Source of the DNA: Aphelidium insulamus
Lineage: Eukaryota > Aphelidiomycota > Aphelidea > Aphelidiaceae
Direction of reading: 5' to 3'
Assembly: GCA_036784855.1 (NCBI GenBank)
Contig: JAZDSV010000002.1
Location: forward strand, 617,501-675,000
Length of the DNA: 57,500 bases
The notes under the pieces are model-generated. The model was not told the DNA's origin. It searched no databases and saw only the letters and a list, made by a program, of their open reading frames with translations. Position 1 is the first letter of the stretch, and each line of letters starts with the position of its first letter. Shown piece by piece: positions 54,516-57,500 of the stretch. A program made the translations under genes and the position numbers.

Positions 54516-56809
54516 CGGTTGTTTGTGCAATAGATATCTTGCTAGCCTCATCTGTCTACTACACCCTAATGCTGTCCAAAGTACTGCAGTGGTTTGGCAA
54601 GTCCAGCCAAGGTCCTTATGTGCCCAATGAGGAGCCCGCCAGGCACCCTGTGATCCGCAGCATGCTGGTATGCACCGTCTGCGGACAGTACCAGCTACGG
54701 ACTAATCACGCAGTCCTCTCCATTTCTGGATACTGATAGCGAAACTGAAGACCGTGAGCAAGCACAGAGTCTGCCAGTGAGTGCAATGCAGTATGGTTAC
54801 ATGATATATCATTCCTGCCTCAAGGAACAGAACGTATATCGTTTCACTTCGATGTCCGACATCAATTTGCACAACCATCCACCTGTGGTGGAACAGGCCG
54901 ACTCACGCTGTCACTACGTTCCGGAACAGCTCCGGCAGGAAATCGAACAGATGGCGAAATTCAATGACTCGGCATTGGAGATTAGTCAGCGCTTGCAGGC
55001 AAAGTATCCAGATGCAGACAAGACTTGGACTCGGCGTACTATTCAAGGCATTGTTGATCAAGTTCGAAACGTGAAAATGGACAGCTCGCAGCTGATCAAC
55101 CAGCTTCAAGAGCTACAACAGTCGGAGCGGGACTTTGAGTTTGCATTTGAGTTGAACGAACACAATCAACTCTGCCGCCTGCTGTGGATTGATGACAATC
55201 AGCGTGAACTATACCGACGATATGGCGACGTTGTGATATTTGATGTCACATTCAACACAAATCGCCACCGCACCAAACTGGCCGTGTTTACAGGATTTGA
55301 CTGTGATGACGTGTCAGTGTTTTTGGGGCAGCATTGATCACGGACGAGTCTGCAGACACGTTTAGCTGGGTGTTTCGCAAGTTTGTGGCGATGATGTGTG
55401 GTCACTGGCCTCAAACATTGTTTACTGATGAAGCTGAGGCGATTGCAAGTGCTGCCAAGTCGGCATTGCCTCGCACTCAACCATTTGTTGTGCCTGTGGC
55501 ATTTGCTGAAGAACATTCGCGAGAAGCTGACTGGTAGACAGACTGTTTAATACATTATGCATATAACTGATGTATTACTTAGGATATGCATTCAGCGCCA
55601 ATGACGTTATCAACGACTTTGTTGCCATTTCCGAAACCCAATATGACACCGCAGAGCAGCTGTCTGAGTCGTGGCATTTAATGACCGAAAAGTACTTGGT
55701 GCAGTGCACCGGAGATGCACCTCGTGATCGCCTACGCCACTACTTTGACCGGCTGTTGCGTAAACAGGAAAAGTGGTCTCTCCTAGGGCACAAGTTAACG
55801 TTCACTGGTGGAACAATTGCTACAAATCGCGCCGAGTCAATGAACAAGTCACTAAAGTGCATGGTGGACACATCAACAACACTTGTGTACCTTTTCAAGC
55901 GTGTGCGCCAAGACGTCAAGGACAGGTGAAGTGACATAGTGCCGTGCATCTGCATCTACATGTTTGTAACACTGCCTCAGGTACAAAGAGCGTAAGTTGG
56001 TTCAATCTGGTCGGCGCTGCACAGAGGAAGTTTTTGACAAAAAGTTTGGCAAGGCATTGACAGACCTTGCCACTAAGCCATACAATCGCGTCCGGAATGA
56101 CTTGATAACATGCACAATGAAGTACACGGTCCAGGTGGCAGTAGAGGGTAAGAGAAAGAAGTTCATTTATTACTTACTGAGAACATTAAGGCATCACGGT
56201 CACTTGCCGCGAGTCAAACACGAGTCGCCAGGTGCATGTGGATGAGAATGATGCAATATTCAAGTGCAGCTGCTATACGTGGATTGTGTATGGCCTGCCT
56301 TGTGTGCACATGCTACGCGCCTCAGTTGAGACGGAGAAGAAAATCCATAGTGATATTTGGTTACCTCGCTGGTACTCCACGGAGCAAGATGTGCTGGCAA
56401 GACGTGTCCGATGGCGTGCCACCACTCAGCCAACAACCCACTTGCCTGAAGGTAAGTATACAATGCCACTGACACCAACTGACCTACAGGCGTGGCAGCT
56501 GGCAGCAGACATGATCGCTATGGCGAAATGATGGGCTTCTTTACGGAGGCCGCCAAGGTGATGGCAGAGCATGCATCGGTCTATGATGCCATGCATGACA
56601 AGGCGATTGCACTGGTGCAGGAAGTGTTTGACGCTCGTAACGAGTCTACGAGTGGCAGCAGCACGTCAGCACGTGGCACCGCACAGATACTCAACCCACC
56701 AGCACCGGCCACTCGTGGCAGAAAGCCCGGCAAGCGTCTCCTCTCTGCCGCGGAGAAGCGCAGTAAGACGGCCCGCAATCAGAAGCGCCGAAAGGAGTGC
56801 TTGGAATAA
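54506..56809 (+). pseudogene. MULE transposase with SWIM finger, frame broken
   Basis: N-terminal zinc-binding-like part (CTVCGQYQ... and LHNHPPVVE) is followed by the MULE core FGDVV-like YGDVVIFDVTFNTNRHRTKL, then ALITDESADTFSWVF, PQTLFTDEAEAI, HLLCLWHLLKNI (the CxxW-H box), TNRAESMNKSLK and SWIM CSCYTWIVYGLPCVHML. Two shifts break the frame: one near 55318 at a T-run and an opposite one near 55481 just before HLLCLWH, so the element's own frame is restored. Introns with normal signals lie at about 55533-55579, 55926-55980, 56147-56230 and 56453-56489. It ends with a basic C-tail (KRLLSAAEKRSKTARNQKRR) at 56809. Could also be a read error at the two sites. Confidence 0.8.
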
Positions 56810-56955
56810 CCCTGTGGGTAGGTCATGGTCAGCCACCTATTCTTGCTTATCCTTCATTTCACACGCAGCACACGGCACAGGCGACGCCGGCGCATGAGCA
56901 GCGGTAAGGGAGTGATAATACAGAATAAATGTCTATTACGGTGTTTGTGTGCCGC

Positions 56956-57025
56956 CTAAGTCCACTTAATATATGGGGGGTCGCGGGCGCCTGGCAACCC
57001 CCGGGGGGCTGTGATTGTAATTCCC
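56956..57025 (-). repeat. MULE right terminal inverted repeat
   Basis: Reverse-complement partner of 54446-54515, ending with GGGAATTAC read inward from 57025. The 57036-57252 stretch beyond the target duplication shows no gene. Confidence 0.95.
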
Positions 57026-57252
57026 GTCCTTAAAGTCATTGCGCTGTGCAAAACCCGCGTTGCGGCCTTTTCATGGCGAATACATACACGTGCATTCTCC
57101 ATAGTACCTGTAAGAACTACTTCATCAGTTTTTAGTTTCGCTAGTTCTACTCCAGTAGTCTAATCTAGGAAACCTTTCTGTGAAAGCACCATAATATCAA
57201 GTCTTTCAAATGTCCTCTGACTGACTCGTATTGAATATAACCCACATATGAT

Positions 57253-57468
57253 CTATTGTCGCAGAAAGAGCTGGCGAAGAACCGCGTCGAACGGCGGCTG
57301 GACGGGCGCGCGAGTCAGTGGACAAGACCGATTCAAGAGCAAGTGCGAGCGGATGCACGCGTCGCAATACACTGCCGGCGGAACATCCGCTGTTCCGGCA
57401 ACACACAGCTGTGTTGGACGATGTGGCGGAGCGATGTGGCAGATGCGGCATTGTATCCTCGCAGTCAT
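57253..57468 (-). CDS. Small Cys-rich RING-like protein (possibly incomplete)
   Basis: 71 residues, MTARIQCRICH... with CRICH, LCVAG, YCDACIRSH and SCPLTRAPV. The spacing resembles a RING or treble-clef zinc fold (C-x2-C, C, C-x2-C, C-P). It may be one exon of a longer gene, since it starts 32 bp from the window edge. Family not recognised. Confidence 0.35.
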   Translation of the reverse strand: MTARIQCRICHIAPPHRPTQLCVAGTADVPPAVYCDACIRSHLLLNRSCPLTRAPVQPPFDAVLRQLFLRQ

Positions 57469-57500
57469 GCCGGCTATCTGGGGAAGCGGTGGGACGACAC

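Larger units (their letters stand above)
54446..57025 (+). mobile_element. Mutator-like (MULE) DNA transposon, complete ends
   Basis: 2,580 bp. About 70-bp terminal inverted repeats begin GGGAATTACAATCACAGCC; the first 37 bp are identical. The element is flanked on both sides by GTCCTTAAAG (54436-54445 and 57026-57035), a perfect 10-bp target-site duplication, and MULEs make 9-10 bp duplications. It carries a MULE transposase with a SWIM zinc finger. It sits in the short gap 5' of the PPR gene. Confidence 0.95.

Overview
The window is nuclear DNA of a eukaryote with a compact, gene-dense genome: about 27 protein genes in 57.5 kb on both strands, many spaced by only 50-500 bp, and interrupted by very short introns (about 43-75 nt) with fungal-type splice signals (GTATGT/GTACGT/GTAAGT donors and, in several introns, TACTAAC-like branch sites). 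Fungal traits are an ATG22-type vacuolar permease, a Sip5-type RING protein, a Kre9/Knh1-type GPI protein and a hybrid histidine kinase. Alongside them are genes that Dikarya have mostly lost: condensin II CAP-D3, WASH complex subunit 3, RELCH, RAD51AP1-like, IQCC-like, ANKRD54-like and a dynein tail-like protein. I infer an early-diverging, possibly flagellate-derived fungus or close relative; I cannot name the species.

Layout. 1-9 kb: PPP4R4-like phosphatase regulator (runs off the left edge), S6 kinase, DDX21-type helicase, ATE1 arginyltransferase. 9-16 kb: LMBR1-like membrane protein, ATG22-like permease, NOC3. 16-20 kb: a tandem segmental duplication carrying two copies of a secreted, basic, unrecognised protein plus an F-box/LRR gene of which one copy is only a fragment. 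20-25 kb: GPI-anchored Kre9/Knh1-like protein, NDUFAF1/CIA30, PAS hybrid histidine kinase. 25-32 kb: stand-alone dynein-tail-like protein, IQCC-like, Sip5-like. 32-42 kb: intron-rich CAP-D3, secreted class 3 lipase, phosphatidylinositol synthase, RAD51AP1-like, mitochondrial ribosomal protein mS35. 43-54 kb: ANKRD54-like, RELCH, WASHC3-like, LEA2-like membrane protein, PPR protein. 54.4-57.0 kb: a complete MULE transposon with 70-bp inverted ends and a perfect 10-bp target duplication. The right edge holds a small Cys-rich RING-like ORF.

There is no operon logic; the neighbourhood is ordinary housekeeping DNA with three unusual layers. First, GC-AG introns are abundant: at least eight clear cases in six genes, most inside conserved proteins where reading frame and homology force the call. 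Second, the 16-19 kb duplication has definable breakpoints and shows a GT-to-GC donor change between sister copies. Third, the MULE is a young insertion by its target duplication but carries compensating frameshifts. No rRNA, tRNA or CRISPR was seen.
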